Source of the DNA: Phycisphaerales bacterium | GTDB taxonomy: Bacteria > Planctomycetota > Phycisphaerae > UBA1845 > Fen-1342 | Assembly (NCBI GenBank): GCA_016795025.1 | Contig: JAEUIR010000002.1 | Location: forward strand, 17,244 to 81,243 | Direction: 5' to 3' | DNA: 64,000 bases | Shown: positions 35,025 to 44,167 of the stretch, piece by piece | Layout: the number at the start of each line of letters is the position of its first letter | How positions within the stretch are numbered: position 1 is the first letter of the stretch | The notes under the pieces: generated by a model | The model's database searches: none | What the model was told of the DNA's origin: nothing | What the model saw: the letters and a program-made list of their open reading frames with translations, nothing else | Program-made: the position numbers and the translations under genes

Positions 35025-36158
35025 ATGCGATTGATTGCTGCCATCATATTCTCCGCCGGTTTGCTGGCGCTGCCAACCACGCCTCTACGGGCACAGGAAA
35101 CCACGCCACCGACGCCCGCGCCATCGCCGCTCGACGCCTTGCGGACCAAGACCGGCCTGACCGACGAGGATCGCGCCGCGATCCGCAATTGGGTGTCGCC
35201 GCGCACCGCCGCACTGGTGTCAGATTCTCCCGGAAACGCTTTTTCGGAATTGCGTGGAGCCGCGACGGGGGCGTCCGCGGACTTTCGTGGCGCGTTCGCG
35301 ACGGCCTGCATCGACCAGACCCGTGCAGCCTACAAAAACGCGAGCGTGCGAGCGGCCTCGCAGCTCATTACGCTCGTACACTCCATACCGGACGCCCCCC
35401 TGGACGCCGCCACCGCGCTGCTTTTCGAAGCGCTCAAGGACGATCGACCCAGCGTCCGAACGGCCGCAGCCACGGGCCTGCGCGACTTGCGCCAACGCAT
35501 CGCGACGGCCGGTGCGGCCGCTTTGAGCGCCGATTTGGGAGCGCTGCGCGATGCGGCCAAGCGAGAAAGCGCCGATGCCGTATTGAAAATGATCTACCAC
35601 GCGATGAACTTTCCCGACGCCATTCCGAATCCGCCCGAGCCGAGAGCCAACGCACAGGCAATCCTTGAAGTGCTCGATGCACGCGCCGCATTGTACGAGT
35701 CCGGCAAATCTCGCACGGAGAGCGCCGATGCAGCCGGGCTTCGCGCCATCGGCATGCCCGGACCCTCCGGCTCTGCCGCGCTGATAGCGGCGCTCGACGA
35801 CGCCGAGCGAAAGCGCCTGAGCATCGCGGCCGGAAAGATGCTTCGCCATGCTGTGCGGCGCTATGTCAGCGGCCCTCAGCCGCTCATCGAGGTCCGCGCT
35901 AAGACACGTAATCCGCAGGTGGCTGACCAGCGCGACCGCGTTGAATTGCTCATTGAGGAATCCGAGCGGCTGCTGGGGGAACTGCTGCAACTCAAGCCGC
36001 CCCCGGCCGCTTTTGAACGCATCCGCCGCGGCCGCAACGCGACGGAAATCGTAATCGAAGTGAACAAATGGGCTGACAAGCTACAGGAAACCGCGAACGT
36101 CGACGTCCATGTCGAAGCGCCGTCGGACGATTCTGGCGAGAAAAATTCCGGTGGTTGA
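35025..36158 (+). CDS. Secreted alpha-helical (HEAT-like) protein of unknown function
   Basis: A 377-residue protein with a GAGGAA box and signal peptide MRLIAAIIFSAGLLALPTTPLRA-Q. After a proline-rich linker the body consists of paired amphipathic helices: ALFEALKDDRPSVRTAAATGLRDLRQRI is a good HEAT-type repeat, and AGLRAIGMPGPSGSAALIAALDDAERKRLSIAAGKMLRHAVRRYV another. The C-terminal ~100 residues (DRVELLIEESERLLGELLQLKPPP, NATEIVIEVNKWADKLQET) are helical too. No catalytic motif is seen. Upstream, 34783-35024 has no gene. It is convergent to the UvrC-like gene. Likely a periplasmic scaffold or lipid-envelope protein; unassigned. Confidence 0.72.
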   Translation: MRLIAAIIFSAGLLALPTTPLRAQETTPPTPAPSPLDALRTKTGLTDEDRAAIRNWVSPRTAALVSDSPGNAFSELRGAATGASADFRGAFATACIDQTRAAYKNASVRAASQLITLVHSIPDAPLDAATALLFEALKDDRPSVRTAAATGLRDLRQRIATAGAAALSADLGALRDAAKRESADAVLKMIYHAMNFPDAIPNPPEPRANAQAILEVLDARAALYESGKSRTESADAAGLRAIGMPGPSGSAALIAALDDAERKRLSIAAGKMLRHAVRRYVSGPQPLIEVRAKTRNPQVADQRDRVELLIEESERLLGELLQLKPPPAAFERIRRGRNATEIVIEVNKWADKLQETANVDVHVEAPSDDSGEKNSGG

Positions 36159-36194
36159 TCCCGGGCCGCGTCCGTCGCTGGAAAGCGAGGGCGG

Positions 36195-37370
36195 TCAGCG
36201 CGACTCGCCGGGCGGCTCCGGTTCGCCGCGCAACTGATGGATTCGTTTGCCGATTTGGTGAGCCAAGTCTCCGACATCTACATCCGAATCGACCCAGAAC
36301 ACGCCGTAGCGTTCCGACAGCCCGCCGTAGAGCACATATCCCAGCAACCCGGCTAATTCGTTCGCTTCCTGCGTTTCCTTCGAGGTCGCCGATCGCAGCG
36401 CGCCGGCACTCGATCGCTGTTGTTGTTGCGCAAGCGCCCAGCTCGAAAATCCGGCGGCCGCCTCGCGTTCACGCAGCGTTGCGGAGGCGAGCATTTCGCG
36501 ATCGTGGAACAAGTACGCCGTCCAACCGGCTCGTCGCACCACGCGCGTGACGCACAGAAACGCGCCGTGCCGCACCGGCTTCGCAAAACGCCATTCGCGC
36601 TTCCACCGCTGCGCAAAATCCGTCTGCTGCTTGATGAGCGCCGCCCGCTCAAAGCGCCGCGCGCTCGCTTCTTCGCGCATGCGGTCGTCGGCCTTTGCGA
36701 TCCAGCCGTCGATCCCACCCCGCGCAAATTCCCACGCGGCACGCGTTCGCGCGATGTAATCCGACGCTGGCGCTGACCCGTCGCACGGCGCATCGCAACG
36801 GCCCATGTCGGCATATGCGCAGCGCGTGCCGCACGGGGCCCGGCGCACCTGCTCCGGATAGCGGCAGAGGTCGAACAAATCCCACAGGCCTTCGAGCGCC
36901 GCCTGAGCAGCGGAGCGCGTCGGAAACGGTCCGATCAGTTCCGCGCTGCCCTGATATGGATGCTGCGTGACTCGAAACTCGGGAATCTCCGCGGCGAGAT
37001 CGATCGAAAGAAAATCAGCGGGGCCGAAGGCGAGTTGCTCGCGATAGTGTTCGGGATGCACGAGCCGCGCCGCCCGCCAATGCAGATAGCGGGTTTCAAT
37101 GGCGTCTCGGGCTTCGACGAATCGCACGCCGCGCGCCACCGCCCCGAGATCAGCGCGACGCGCGCTCGCGGCTTCCTGAAGCCGCGCCTGAACCGCCACG
37201 CGAAGTTGCTGCGTGATTCCAAGCTGAATTGCAACGCCATCGCCAGATACCAACAGGAACACCGCCGGCCGATTCGGAATCGCCGCCAGCGCCGTTGAAT
37301 GGTCCTGGCCTTCCCACGAAATGGACTGCGGCAGAATCGCCGTCAGGCCGGGATCAGAAGCGTCTGGCAT
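36195..37370 (-). CDS. UvrC-like protein with degenerate GIY-YIG domain, no C-terminal nuclease
   Basis: A 391-residue relative of the N-terminal half of excinuclease UvrC. Residues ~30-110 correspond to the GIY-YIG nuclease domain but read PAVFLLVSGDGVAIQLGIT, where the two motif tyrosines are Phe and Gln, so catalysis is doubtful. It goes on to the UvrC-like middle part: GPFPTRSAAQAALEGLWDLFDLCRYPEQVRRAPCGTRCAYADMGRCDAPCDG (cysteines as in the UvrC cluster region) and the UVR-like helix RMREEASARRFERAALIKQQ that in UvrC contacts UvrB. The RNase H-like second nuclease and HhH domains of UvrC (normally ~200 more residues) are absent. It ends a three-gene operon with the Hc1-like and FabZ-like genes (12-base gap). 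Role unknown; a regulator or non-catalytic repair factor is possible. Confidence 0.8.
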   Translation of the reverse strand: MPDASDPGLTAILPQSISWEGQDHSTALAAIPNRPAVFLLVSGDGVAIQLGITQQLRVAVQARLQEAASARRADLGAVARGVRFVEARDAIETRYLHWRAARLVHPEHYREQLAFGPADFLSIDLAAEIPEFRVTQHPYQGSAELIGPFPTRSAAQAALEGLWDLFDLCRYPEQVRRAPCGTRCAYADMGRCDAPCDGSAPASDYIARTRAAWEFARGGIDGWIAKADDRMREEASARRFERAALIKQQTDFAQRWKREWRFAKPVRHGAFLCVTRVVRRAGWTAYLFHDREMLASATLREREAAAGFSSWALAQQQQRSSAGALRSATSKETQEANELAGLLGYVLYGGLSERYGVFWVDSDVDVGDLAHQIGKRIHQLRGEPEPPGESR

Positions 37371-37382
37371 GGCCGCGTCCGG

Positions 37383-37862
37383 CTAATAATTGATTAACAT
37401 TCCGGTGATGACCCCCTCGAATACCATCGTCGTTCCCACGAAGCCCTGACACGCACAAATCGTGCGACGCCGCTTGATGTCGAGGCCTTTGGCGATCATC
37501 ACCAGACGCGCGGGCGGCAACACCATGCCGCGGAATTTCACTTCATCCAACCCCGCGAATCCCAGGAACCCGGGCTCCGCTAGCAGCGTCTTGTGTAGAA
37601 AACTGGCGAGCTGCGCGGCGCACTCCACCTGCAACACGCCGGGAAACAGCGGCCGCCCCGGGATATGCCCGCGGGCCCACCAGTCGTCAGGCCGAACTTC
37701 CACATAACCGCCAAACAGGCGCTGTTCGCGATCGATGTGGGTCACCGCGTGCAGCAATGAAAACTCGTATCGCTGCGGATTCAACCGACCGATTGCTTCG
37801 CGGTCAACCAGGATATCGCCATTCGCAACCAACAGCGGGTCGATGAGAGGTGGTGGGGGCAC
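37383..37862 (-). CDS. FabZ-like 3-hydroxyacyl-ACP dehydratase (hotdog fold)
   Basis: A 159-residue hotdog protein. The GTG at 37862 has a strong GGAGAAGG box. The FabZ active-site stretch is present: ARGHIPGRPLFPGVLQVECAAQLASFL, with the catalytic His of HIPGRPLFPG and the helix glutamate of VLQVE; LAGL-type FLGFAGLDEVKFRGMVLPPARL follows as in the family. Upstream, DREQRLFGGYVEVRPDDWW matches the usual first strands. It may be the FabZ of fatty-acid synthesis, but the N-terminal ~30 residues are longer than in E. coli FabZ and the genome could carry several paralogues, so I leave the symbol blank. It lies between an Hc1-like and a UvrC-like gene in one operon. Confidence 0.85.
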   Translation of the reverse strand: MPPPPLIDPLLVANGDILVDREAIGRLNPQRYEFSLLHAVTHIDREQRLFGGYVEVRPDDWWARGHIPGRPLFPGVLQVECAAQLASFLHKTLLAEPGFLGFAGLDEVKFRGMVLPPARLVMIAKGLDIKRRRTICACQGFVGTTMVFEGVITGMLINY

Positions 37863-37904
37863 GCGAGAGCCTTCTCCGATCTTGACAAGACGGATTTTCG
37901 AGCG

Positions 37905-38102
37905 TCACTGGGGCTGGGCTGGAGGCGTGTCTTCCGGCCCGCGAAGATCCAGCAGGCGCTTGCGAATCGACTGCGCAAGATTCTTGATTTCCTGCATGGT
38001 CTTCCGTACCCGCGTCCCGGCGGCTTTGTTTCCGCCAAGCGCTTTAAGCACATCTTCCCCGACGTCGTCAACCATGCGCTTTAATTCATCATATTGCTGC
38101 AT
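37905..38102 (-). CDS. Small histone H1-like (Hc1-type) DNA-binding protein
   Basis: A 65-residue protein behind an AGGAG box. Residues ~20-50 read ALGGNKAAGTRVRKTMQEIKNLAQSIRKRL, which lines up with the conserved N-terminal helix region of chlamydial histone Hc1 (there '..KGNKAAAQRVRTESIKLEKIAKVYRKE..'), including GNKAA and RVR. The Lys/Ala-rich tail of Hc1 is lacking; here the end is acidic and proline-rich (RGPEDTPPAQPQ). Hc1-like proteins occur in the PVC superphylum (Chlamydiae, Planctomycetes) and compact DNA or bind nucleic acid. It is first of an operon with the FabZ-like and UvrC-like genes. Confidence 0.8.
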   Translation of the reverse strand: MQQYDELKRMVDDVGEDVLKALGGNKAAGTRVRKTMQEIKNLAQSIRKRLLDLRGPEDTPPAQPQ

Positions 38103-38247
38103 CGAAAGGCTCCTGCGACGTCATTGCCACGAGTAAAGTCGCTCGCCGGGAGCGCTTGCGGCATGAATCTCTGCGGCGCGGCTCGCTTTTGCACCGCTTT
38201 ATCGGCGATTATTAGCAACTGCGCCTGCGTACGCAAGCGCCAAAAAC

Positions 38248-39150
38248 TTACCGCGCCGACCGGCCCCAATCCGCGCGAAATCCCAGCGACAACCCAAATA
38301 GCGCCACGCCAATCAGAATAATGGCAGCGCTTGCCGCGATATTATAGCCGATCGAAACCACCAGTCCGCCAACCCCGGCGAGAACTCCGGCACCTGCGGC
38401 GTACCATAAGACCTGCCCCGCGCTGCGCGCCAGGTTGCGAGCCGTTGCGGCCGGCACCACCAGCAACGCCGTCACCAGCAGCAATCCGCTGATTCGGATC
38501 GTCGCAGTGACCACCAGTACGACCAGAACCGCGAACAAATAGTCATACGCCCGCGTGGCGACACCGCGTGTGCGAGCTAGGTCGAGGTTCAATCCGACGA
38601 GCAGCAATCGGTTGTAAGCGATGGTCATGAAAACGCTTACACAGATCGCCAACAACAACGCGATTCGCAGATCCGCCTGGTCGACCGTTAACACGTCGCC
38701 ATATAGAAACGACGCAAAGTCCCGCTGAAATCGCGGGTCGAATCGAATGATCGCAATGCCCAACGCCATCACGCCGGCAAACGCCACACCGATGATCGTG
38801 TCAGTCCCCAATTCGGTTCGCCGTTTGGCCGCTGTGATGAGCAATCCAACGACGATCGCCAGGGCGACCAGCGTCAAGCGCGGATCAACCCACGCCAAAC
38901 CGGCCGAAACCGCCAAAAAACCGAGCGCGACGCCCGCAAAGGCGGAGTGTGAAATCGCATCGGAGAAAAAAGCCATGCGAAAATTCACCACATACACTCC
39001 GACCATGCCGCAAACCGGCGCCACGAGAAGCACCGTCAGCAGCGCACGGCGGATGAAGCCGGCCTCGACCGCCTCAAAAGGCAGCGCCCCGATCGCGGTC
39101 AACAACCCGCTGATCACCGCGTCAAACAACCATAGTGCCGCTTCCATCAT
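38248..39150 (-). CDS. znuB: Zn/Mn ABC transporter permease (ZnuB type)
   Basis: A 300-residue ABC-3 family permease with about eight or nine hydrophobic helices. The start is one of two consecutive ATGs (39150, 39147) that overlap the stop of the ATPase gene. Family landmarks are VNFRMAFFSDAISHSAFAGVALGF (with the conserved SHS), ELGTDTIIGVAFAGVMALGI and SGLLLVTALLVVPAATARNLARS. It would form the channel for zinc, or manganese, import with the ATPase and binding protein encoded just upstream. The metal is inferred as zinc from the His-rich binding protein and ATPase tail. Confidence 0.9.
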   Translation of the reverse strand: MMEAALWLFDAVISGLLTAIGALPFEAVEAGFIRRALLTVLLVAPVCGMVGVYVVNFRMAFFSDAISHSAFAGVALGFLAVSAGLAWVDPRLTLVALAIVVGLLITAAKRRTELGTDTIIGVAFAGVMALGIAIIRFDPRFQRDFASFLYGDVLTVDQADLRIALLLAICVSVFMTIAYNRLLLVGLNLDLARTRGVATRAYDYLFAVLVVLVVTATIRISGLLLVTALLVVPAATARNLARSAGQVLWYAAGAGVLAGVGGLVVSIGYNIAASAAIILIGVALFGLSLGFRADWGRSAR

Positions 39151-40022
39151 GCCTGATTCGGCTCCTGCGGCACAGCGGAATGTGAATGCAAATGCCCGTG
39201 AGAATCTGCGTGCGAATGTCCGCAGCCGTGTTGCTCGTCGCAATGTGCGTGCGCGTGGCCGTGCGGACCATGATCGTACAGCACAATGTGATCGCCGAAC
39301 ACGCGGCGGATGTTGTCCGGCGTGAGGGTTTTTGACGGGTTGCCCTCACATTGAACGACACCGTCGTTGATGCACACGACATGGTCCGCGTGTTGCGTGA
39401 CAAAGCTCTGATCGTGCGAGACGATCACGATGGTCATGCGTTGCGTCACGCGCAACTGCACCAGCAGATCGCAGAATAGCTGCTCGCCCACCATGTCGAT
39501 TCCGGCAACCGGCTCATCAAGCAACAACAGCCGGGGGTCGCCCAACAGCGCCAGCGCCAGCAATACCCGCTGAAATTCTCCGCCCGACAGCTTACCCAGC
39601 GGCAGCCGCGCCAGACGATCCGCCCCCACCAGCCGCAGCTTCTCGTGCGCCTGCGCGGCCGCGCGGTGTGACGCGCCTAGAAACAGCGGTCGCCGCTGAC
39701 GGTCCGCACAAAGCAAATCAGTCACGGTAATAGGCGATCCGCGATCAAAGTCCAGCCTTTGCGGCACATAGGCGGCGCGCGGCATGCGGCCTGACTCGTC
39801 GGGCGCGAATTCGACATGGCCGGAGAATGGCGTTAACCCCAGCATGGCCTTGAGAAGCGTTGTTTTTCCCGCACCGTTTGGCCCGATCAGCGCGTTGATT
39901 CCCGCCTGCACGAAAAAGGCGTTGATGTCGCTCAGCACGGTCACGCCGCTCAAAGCGACGCGCACGCCTCGCATGCGAACGGCCGCATCGGCGTCGCGCG
40001 TAGCCATGAGGGTTCGTGCCAT
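39147..40022 (-). CDS. znuC: Zn/Mn ABC transporter ATPase with His-rich C-terminal tail (ZnuC type)
   Basis: A 291-residue ABC ATPase. All nucleotide-binding motifs are present: Walker A GPNGAGKTTLLKA, Q-loop YVPQRLDFD, signature LSGGEFQRVLLALALLG, Walker B LLLLDEPVAGID and switch VIVSHD. The last ~45 residues are unusual, with about a dozen histidines (DHGPHGHAHAHCDEQHGCGHSHADSHGH in part), which could buffer or sense zinc at the cytoplasmic face. The ATG at 40022 lies 11 bases past the znuA stop; the frame reads further upstream, but there it overlaps znuA. The permease start overlaps its stop. Confidence 0.9.
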   Translation of the reverse strand: MARTLMATRDADAAVRMRGVRVALSGVTVLSDINAFFVQAGINALIGPNGAGKTTLLKAMLGLTPFSGHVEFAPDESGRMPRAAYVPQRLDFDRGSPITVTDLLCADRQRRPLFLGASHRAAAQAHEKLRLVGADRLARLPLGKLSGGEFQRVLLALALLGDPRLLLLDEPVAGIDMVGEQLFCDLLVQLRVTQRMTIVIVSHDQSFVTQHADHVVCINDGVVQCEGNPSKTLTPDNIRRVFGDHIVLYDHGPHGHAHAHCDEQHGCGHSHADSHGHLHSHSAVPQEPNQA

Positions 40023-40032
40023 GTGTGCGAGT

Positions 40033-40977
40033 TTAGCGGGGGCAAAGATCGCGAGCGAGCACGGCGAGGTTCTTTCGCATGGCCGATTCATACAGATCGA
40101 CCGCGGGGATCGCTTGATCTGTCTGCGTCAGCGCGTCGAGCGTGATGAGCGTGATATTGTGCTCTTTGGCGAGCGTTGCGGCGATGCGATCGCGTCGCCC
40201 GGATTCGACAATGATCGCAACGGCGTTGTGTTTTTTGATATCGTTTGAGATGGCCAGCAATTCGGCGGCGGATTCGCCCTCGCCCTCGTGGCCCGGAACG
40301 CGAGTGACGATATCCAGCTTCAGGTCAGCCAGCAGATACTCTACAGCTTCACCCGCGACGACTTTCTTGCCGGCGATTTTCGCCGCCAATTCATCCACCT
40401 CGCCGGCGACCGCCTGAATGCGCTTCGCATACGCGGCCTGATTCGCCGCGACTTTCTTTGAGCGCTCGTCGCCGGCGTCGATCAATTGCCGGCCGAGCGG
40501 TTCGATCATCTTCAGATACTCGCGCGGCGACATCCACACGTGCGGATTTTTTGCGTGGGCGTGGTCATGGTCGTGCGCATGGCCGCACGGCAGCTCGCGC
40601 AGGACGCACGAGTCCGAAAGCGTGATGAACTTCGCGGCGGTGAGTTGCCTGCGCAGCTTATCGAGAAACCCCTCCATGCCCGCGCCGATCGCGACGACAT
40701 GCGTGGCGGAGTCGAGTCGGCGGCGGTCGGCGGGCGTAAGGCTGTAGCTGTGCGGACAGCCGAGCGCCGGGTCGAGAAGCATCCTGACAGACACATCCGG
40801 CACGCCATCGGTGAGATTCACGCTCGCGAGATACGCCGGGAGCACCGTTGCGACTACATTGCGCTGGGCCGACATCCCGGCCGGCTGGCTTTGCTGCGCA
40901 GGAGAAAACGCCGGATACAACAGGAAGACCATTGTCGCGAAAGTTGCGCTTCGATGTGCATGGGTTGACGTAATCAT
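40033..40977 (-). CDS. znuA: Zinc ABC transporter substrate-binding protein (ZnuA type)
   Basis: A 314-residue cluster A-I binding protein with GAGAGA box. The signal peptide covers ~28 residues (FATMVFLLYPAFSPA). Expected metal-site segments are seen: DPALGCPHSYSLTPADRRRL (first His), then a His-rich loop CGHAHDHDHAHAKNPHVWMSPREY, typical of zinc-specific ZnuA, with NPHVW as second ligand, then VTRVPGHEGEGESAAELLAISNDIKKH and IIVESGRRDRIAATLAKEHN, and a final TLDALTQ. It captures Zn2+ in the periplasm for ZnuCB. First gene of the operon. I found no convincing Zur box upstream. Confidence 0.9.
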   Translation of the reverse strand: MITSTHAHRSATFATMVFLLYPAFSPAQQSQPAGMSAQRNVVATVLPAYLASVNLTDGVPDVSVRMLLDPALGCPHSYSLTPADRRRLDSATHVVAIGAGMEGFLDKLRRQLTAAKFITLSDSCVLRELPCGHAHDHDHAHAKNPHVWMSPREYLKMIEPLGRQLIDAGDERSKKVAANQAAYAKRIQAVAGEVDELAAKIAGKKVVAGEAVEYLLADLKLDIVTRVPGHEGEGESAAELLAISNDIKKHNAVAIIVESGRRDRIAATLAKEHNITLITLDALTQTDQAIPAVDLYESAMRKNLAVLARDLCPR

Positions 40978-41148
40978 GATTCGTCTCTCGCAATCTGCCG
41001 CTGGGGTCAGAGTTCCCTGAATGGTATACGGCCGGCGGTGCGCGGGGTTCTGTGTGGTTGTAACCGGCGGGTGCGGCGAGTGCGGGTGGAAGCAGCGCGG
41101 AAGGCCCGATTCGCCCTCCGCGCGGGATTCCACGCGCACGCAGCTTCG

Positions 41149-43209
41149 CTACCGCGACTGTTTCGCGTCGCCGCGGGCGAAGATGCTCGCGACATAGTTG
41201 AGCACGTCGGTCGCGCTGGTTTCGTTATAGCCGAAGAACTTGATCAGGCGCTGCTTCACGACGTCGAGCTTGGCCTGCGTTTCGTCGTCGATCACGCCGC
41301 TAACCACGTTCTTGAGCTTGATCGTGTCGCGAGCGTCTTCGAACAGCTTCAGCTCCAGCGCCTTCAGCAAGCGCGCGTTGCTGTGGTATTCGAACTTCTT
41401 GCCGTCCAGCGCCAGCGCGCCGATGTAATTCATGATCTCCTGGCGGAAATCGTCCTTACGGCTCTCGGGAATGTCGATCTTTTCCTCAATGCTCCGCATC
41501 AGACGCTCATCCGGCTCTTCGTCGCGCCCGGTGTACTTGTTTCGCACTTTCTCACGCTGCGTGTAGGCGCGCACGTTTTCAATGTAATTCGCCGCCAGCC
41601 GGGCGATGGCATCCTCGTCGGCGGAAATGGCCCGCTGCACCTCGGCCTTCAGCGTATCCTCATATTCGTCGCGCACGACGCTGAGCAGCTCTTTGTAGAC
41701 CTTCTTGAGCTCCTCGTCGGTCAGCAGGCTGTGATGGTCGAGGCCGTTCTCCAGCTCGTTGAGCGCCATGAACGGGTTGATGCAGCGATCCTGCTGCGCC
41801 TGTTCACTGACCAGCGCGTTTGAAATCTTGTCCTGAATGTAGCGCGGGCTGATGCCCTGCATGCCCTCGCGCGAGGCCTCTTCGCGCAGTTCGCGCACGC
41901 TGTCCTCGGTAAAACCCGGAATCATCTTGCCGTCATACAGCTTCAGCTTCTGAAGCAGCGACAGACCGGCCTTCTTGGGCTCGTCCAGTCGCGTCAACAC
42001 CGCCCACATGGCCGCGACCTCGATCGTGTGCGGCGCGATGTGAATGCCGCGAACGCGCTCCTTGTTGAAGTCCTTGTTGTAAATCTTGATTTCATCGCTG
42101 AGGCGCGTGTTGTACGGCACGTCGATCTTGATGGTGCGATCGCGAAACGCCTCCATCAGTTCGTTGCTTTGAAGCTTCTTGTATTCCGGCTCGTTTGTGT
42201 GGCCGAGAATGACCTCGTCGATGTCGGTCTGGGCAAATTTCTTCGGCTTGATCGTGTGTTCCTGCGTGGCGCCGAGCAGATCGTAAAGAAACGCGACATC
42301 GAGCTTCAGAATCTCAATGAACTCGCAAATGCCTCGGTTTGCGATGTTCAATTCGCCGTCGAAGTTGAAGGCTCGCGGATCGCTGTCGCTGCCATATTGC
42401 GCGATCTTGCGATAGTTGATGTCGCCGGTGAGTTCGGGCGAATCCTGGTTCTTCTCGTCCTTGGGCTGGAACGTGCCGATGCCGCGGCGGTCCTTCTCGC
42501 TGAGAATGATGCGGCGCACCGAGACATGTTCAACCACTTTGCGCCAATCCCCGTTGTAGCGGATCAGCAGCTCTTCGAACATGCGGCGGCAGAACGGATC
42601 GAGATCGCCTTCGACGCGCACATGCTTGTCATCCGGAAGATCCGCATTGATCTTCGCCAGAATCTCGCGCCGCGCCCGAATCGGAATGAGTTTCAGCGGC
42701 TCTTCGTGCATCGGGCACGTAAAGCGCGTGGTGTTGCCGGTTTCGTCAGGCGCGTTCCACGAAAACGTATACAACGCGCCTTCGTCGGTCTGCGAGTAAT
42801 GCTCCAACCCTTTTTTCAGCAAGCGCGCCAGCGTGCTCTTGCTGGAGCCCACCGGCCCGTGCAACAACAGGATGCGCCGCTCCGTGCCATAGCCCCGCGA
42901 CGCGGATTTGAAAAAATCGACCAGACGCATGATCGCGCTATCCAGCCCGAAAATGGCGTCCGCGCCGTTGTCGATTGGATCGTCAAAAAACGTGTAGTGA
43001 ACATAATCCTGTTTCAAATACGAGTAACGCCGGCTGCCATACGACAGGATCATGTCATACACACGCTGAAACGCATTTCGCGCGATATGCGGCTTGGCGG
43101 CCACAAGGTCGAGATAGTCGTAGAACGATCCCTCCCAGTGCTGCTGGCGAAATCGATCGCTGTCCAAATGGCGATCCACGATGGCGAGCAGATCTTTGCG
43201 GTCCGGCAT
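41149..43209 (-). CDS. prkA: PrkA family serine protein kinase (AAA-type)
   Basis: A 686-residue PrkA. The ATG at 43209 follows a GGAGA box; 18 additional in-frame upstream codons are less likely. The N-terminal AAA-like half has Walker [24 protein letters not shown] and surrounding PrkA residues ([30 protein letters not shown]); [35 protein letters not shown] and the [11 protein letters not shown] segment are signature stretches. The C-terminal ~300 residues hold the kinase-like/regulatory part ([15 protein letters not shown], RRIxxxxKID-like [15 protein letters not shown]). In other bacteria PrkA is encoded with a DUF444 protein and SpoVR in a starvation-linked module; neither is adjacent here. 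Confidence 0.93.
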   Translation of the reverse strand: MPDRKDLLAIVDRHLDSDRFRQQHWEGSFYDYLDLVAAKPHIARNAFQRVYDMILSYGSRRYSYLKQDYVHYTFFDDPIDNGADAIFGLDSAIMRLVDFFKSASRGYGTERRILLLHGPVGSSKSTLARLLKKGLEHYSQTDEGALYTFSWNAPDETGNTTRFTCPMHEEPLKLIPIRARREILAKINADLPDDKHVRVEGDLDPFCRRMFEELLIRYNGDWRKVVEHVSVRRIILSEKDRRGIGTFQPKDEKNQDSPELTGDINYRKIAQYGSDSDPRAFNFDGELNIANRGICEFIEILKLDVAFLYDLLGATQEHTIKPKKFAQTDIDEVILGHTNEPEYKKLQSNELMEAFRDRTIKIDVPYNTRLSDEIKIYNKDFNKERVRGIHIAPHTIEVAAMWAVLTRLDEPKKAGLSLLQKLKLYDGKMIPGFTEDSVRELREEASREGMQGISPRYIQDKISNALVSEQAQQDRCINPFMALNELENGLDHHSLLTDEELKKVYKELLSVVRDEYEDTLKAEVQRAISADEDAIARLAANYIENVRAYTQREKVRNKYTGRDEEPDERLMRSIEEKIDIPESRKDDFRQEIMNYIGALALDGKKFEYHSNARLLKALELKLFEDARDTIKLKNVVSGVIDDETQAKLDVVKQRLIKFFGYNETSATDVLNYVASIFARGDAKQSR

Positions 43210-43464
43210 TGCGAGTCTCCAAACGCGTCCAGCTGATTTCGCCGGAACAGCATCGCGTTTCAAATCAGCATGCGCGGCTCTTGTCGGAGCCCGGTTGACA
43301 ACCGTTCGACCAACGCCGCGGTGATCCGATAAATGCTAGGAATCCACCACGCGACAGTCAACGCACTGTTATCACCAATCGACTCATTCAGCTATCGGCC
43401 GGATTTTCGGGCAAATTGCACATCCGCCAGGCGTGCGTAACAACTAGCGGTGCCGAAAACACGC

Positions 43465-43932
43465 TTAGGGCGCGCCGGCAGGTGCAGTGGTGGTGGGCGT
43501 GGCGCCGGGCCTGGCCGCGGCATAAGAACCAACATCCGCGCTTCGGCACTTCGGGCAAACGCGCTGCGTGCCGCTTGGTTCCGGAACAAATCCAAATCCG
43601 CAGTTCTCGGCGCGACAAATCCACAGCTCGCGCAAGGCATGCGCACCGCATTTTGTGCATTTCAGCGGAAAGCGTTGTCCGCTATGGAGCCGCTCGGTCG
43701 TTTCAAATTGACAAGACACGCAGCGCAGGCATACCAGCGACGTGGTCCCGGGAGAGCTGACTCGCGGCGGCCAGAGCCACCAGGCCAGCAATCCAGCGAC
43801 GCCGATCAACAGAGCGCCGCTCAGCGCGATCAGAACCCGCTTTCTCCGCGTCTTCCGCACGAGCAAGCCGATCGCGACTTCGCCTTTCGCAGAAAGAACG
43901 GATCGATAATCAATCAGCCGAGTGTCTGGCAT
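43465..43932 (-). CDS. Membrane-anchored zinc-ribbon protein
   Basis: A 155-residue protein of unknown function. After a ~30-residue cytoplasmic segment ending in KTRRKR there is one membrane helix (VLIALSGALLIGVAGLLAWWLW). Then come three cysteine pairs: CLRCVSC, CTKCG and, further on, ICRAENCGFGF and CPKCRSADVG, forming two zinc ribbons. The end is a short proline/threonine-rich tail. Positive residues before the helix suggest that the zinc ribbons lie outside, though ribbons of this kind are more usual in the cytoplasm. It is divergent to the coiled-coil gene, with the shared stretch 43933-44167 between. Confidence 0.7.
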   Translation of the reverse strand: MPDTRLIDYRSVLSAKGEVAIGLLVRKTRRKRVLIALSGALLIGVAGLLAWWLWPPRVSSPGTTSLVCLRCVSCQFETTERLHSGQRFPLKCTKCGAHALRELWICRAENCGFGFVPEPSGTQRVCPKCRSADVGSYAAARPGATPTTTAPAGAP

Positions 43933-44167
43933 CGCCGTAAGAATTCCGGGGGCTATAAGTACTCAATTCGAACTCCTGCCGCAGTGGATTATATCAGGAT
44001 CACCGGCACGCAAATTGGAAGCTGCCCGGAACTCCCTGCGCGTCATAAACAGAACCGAGTATCCGGCCGCGGACGACATATTGAATAATGGCATTAGCGT
44101 CGAGTGCGGCACGGCGGCGTCTATGCCGGCCGCGCCCGACCCGCAAGCGCGTTGGATGGGAATTAAG

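Noticed and set aside
43293..43298. TTGACA as -35 box upstream of prkA
   Set aside because: It is on the plus strand, whereas prkA is on the minus strand, and no -10 box follows at 17 bases.
43960..44040. TTCGAACTC as a possible tRNA T-arm
   Set aside because: The flanking sequence does not fold into acceptor, D and anticodon arms; no tRNA found anywhere in the window.
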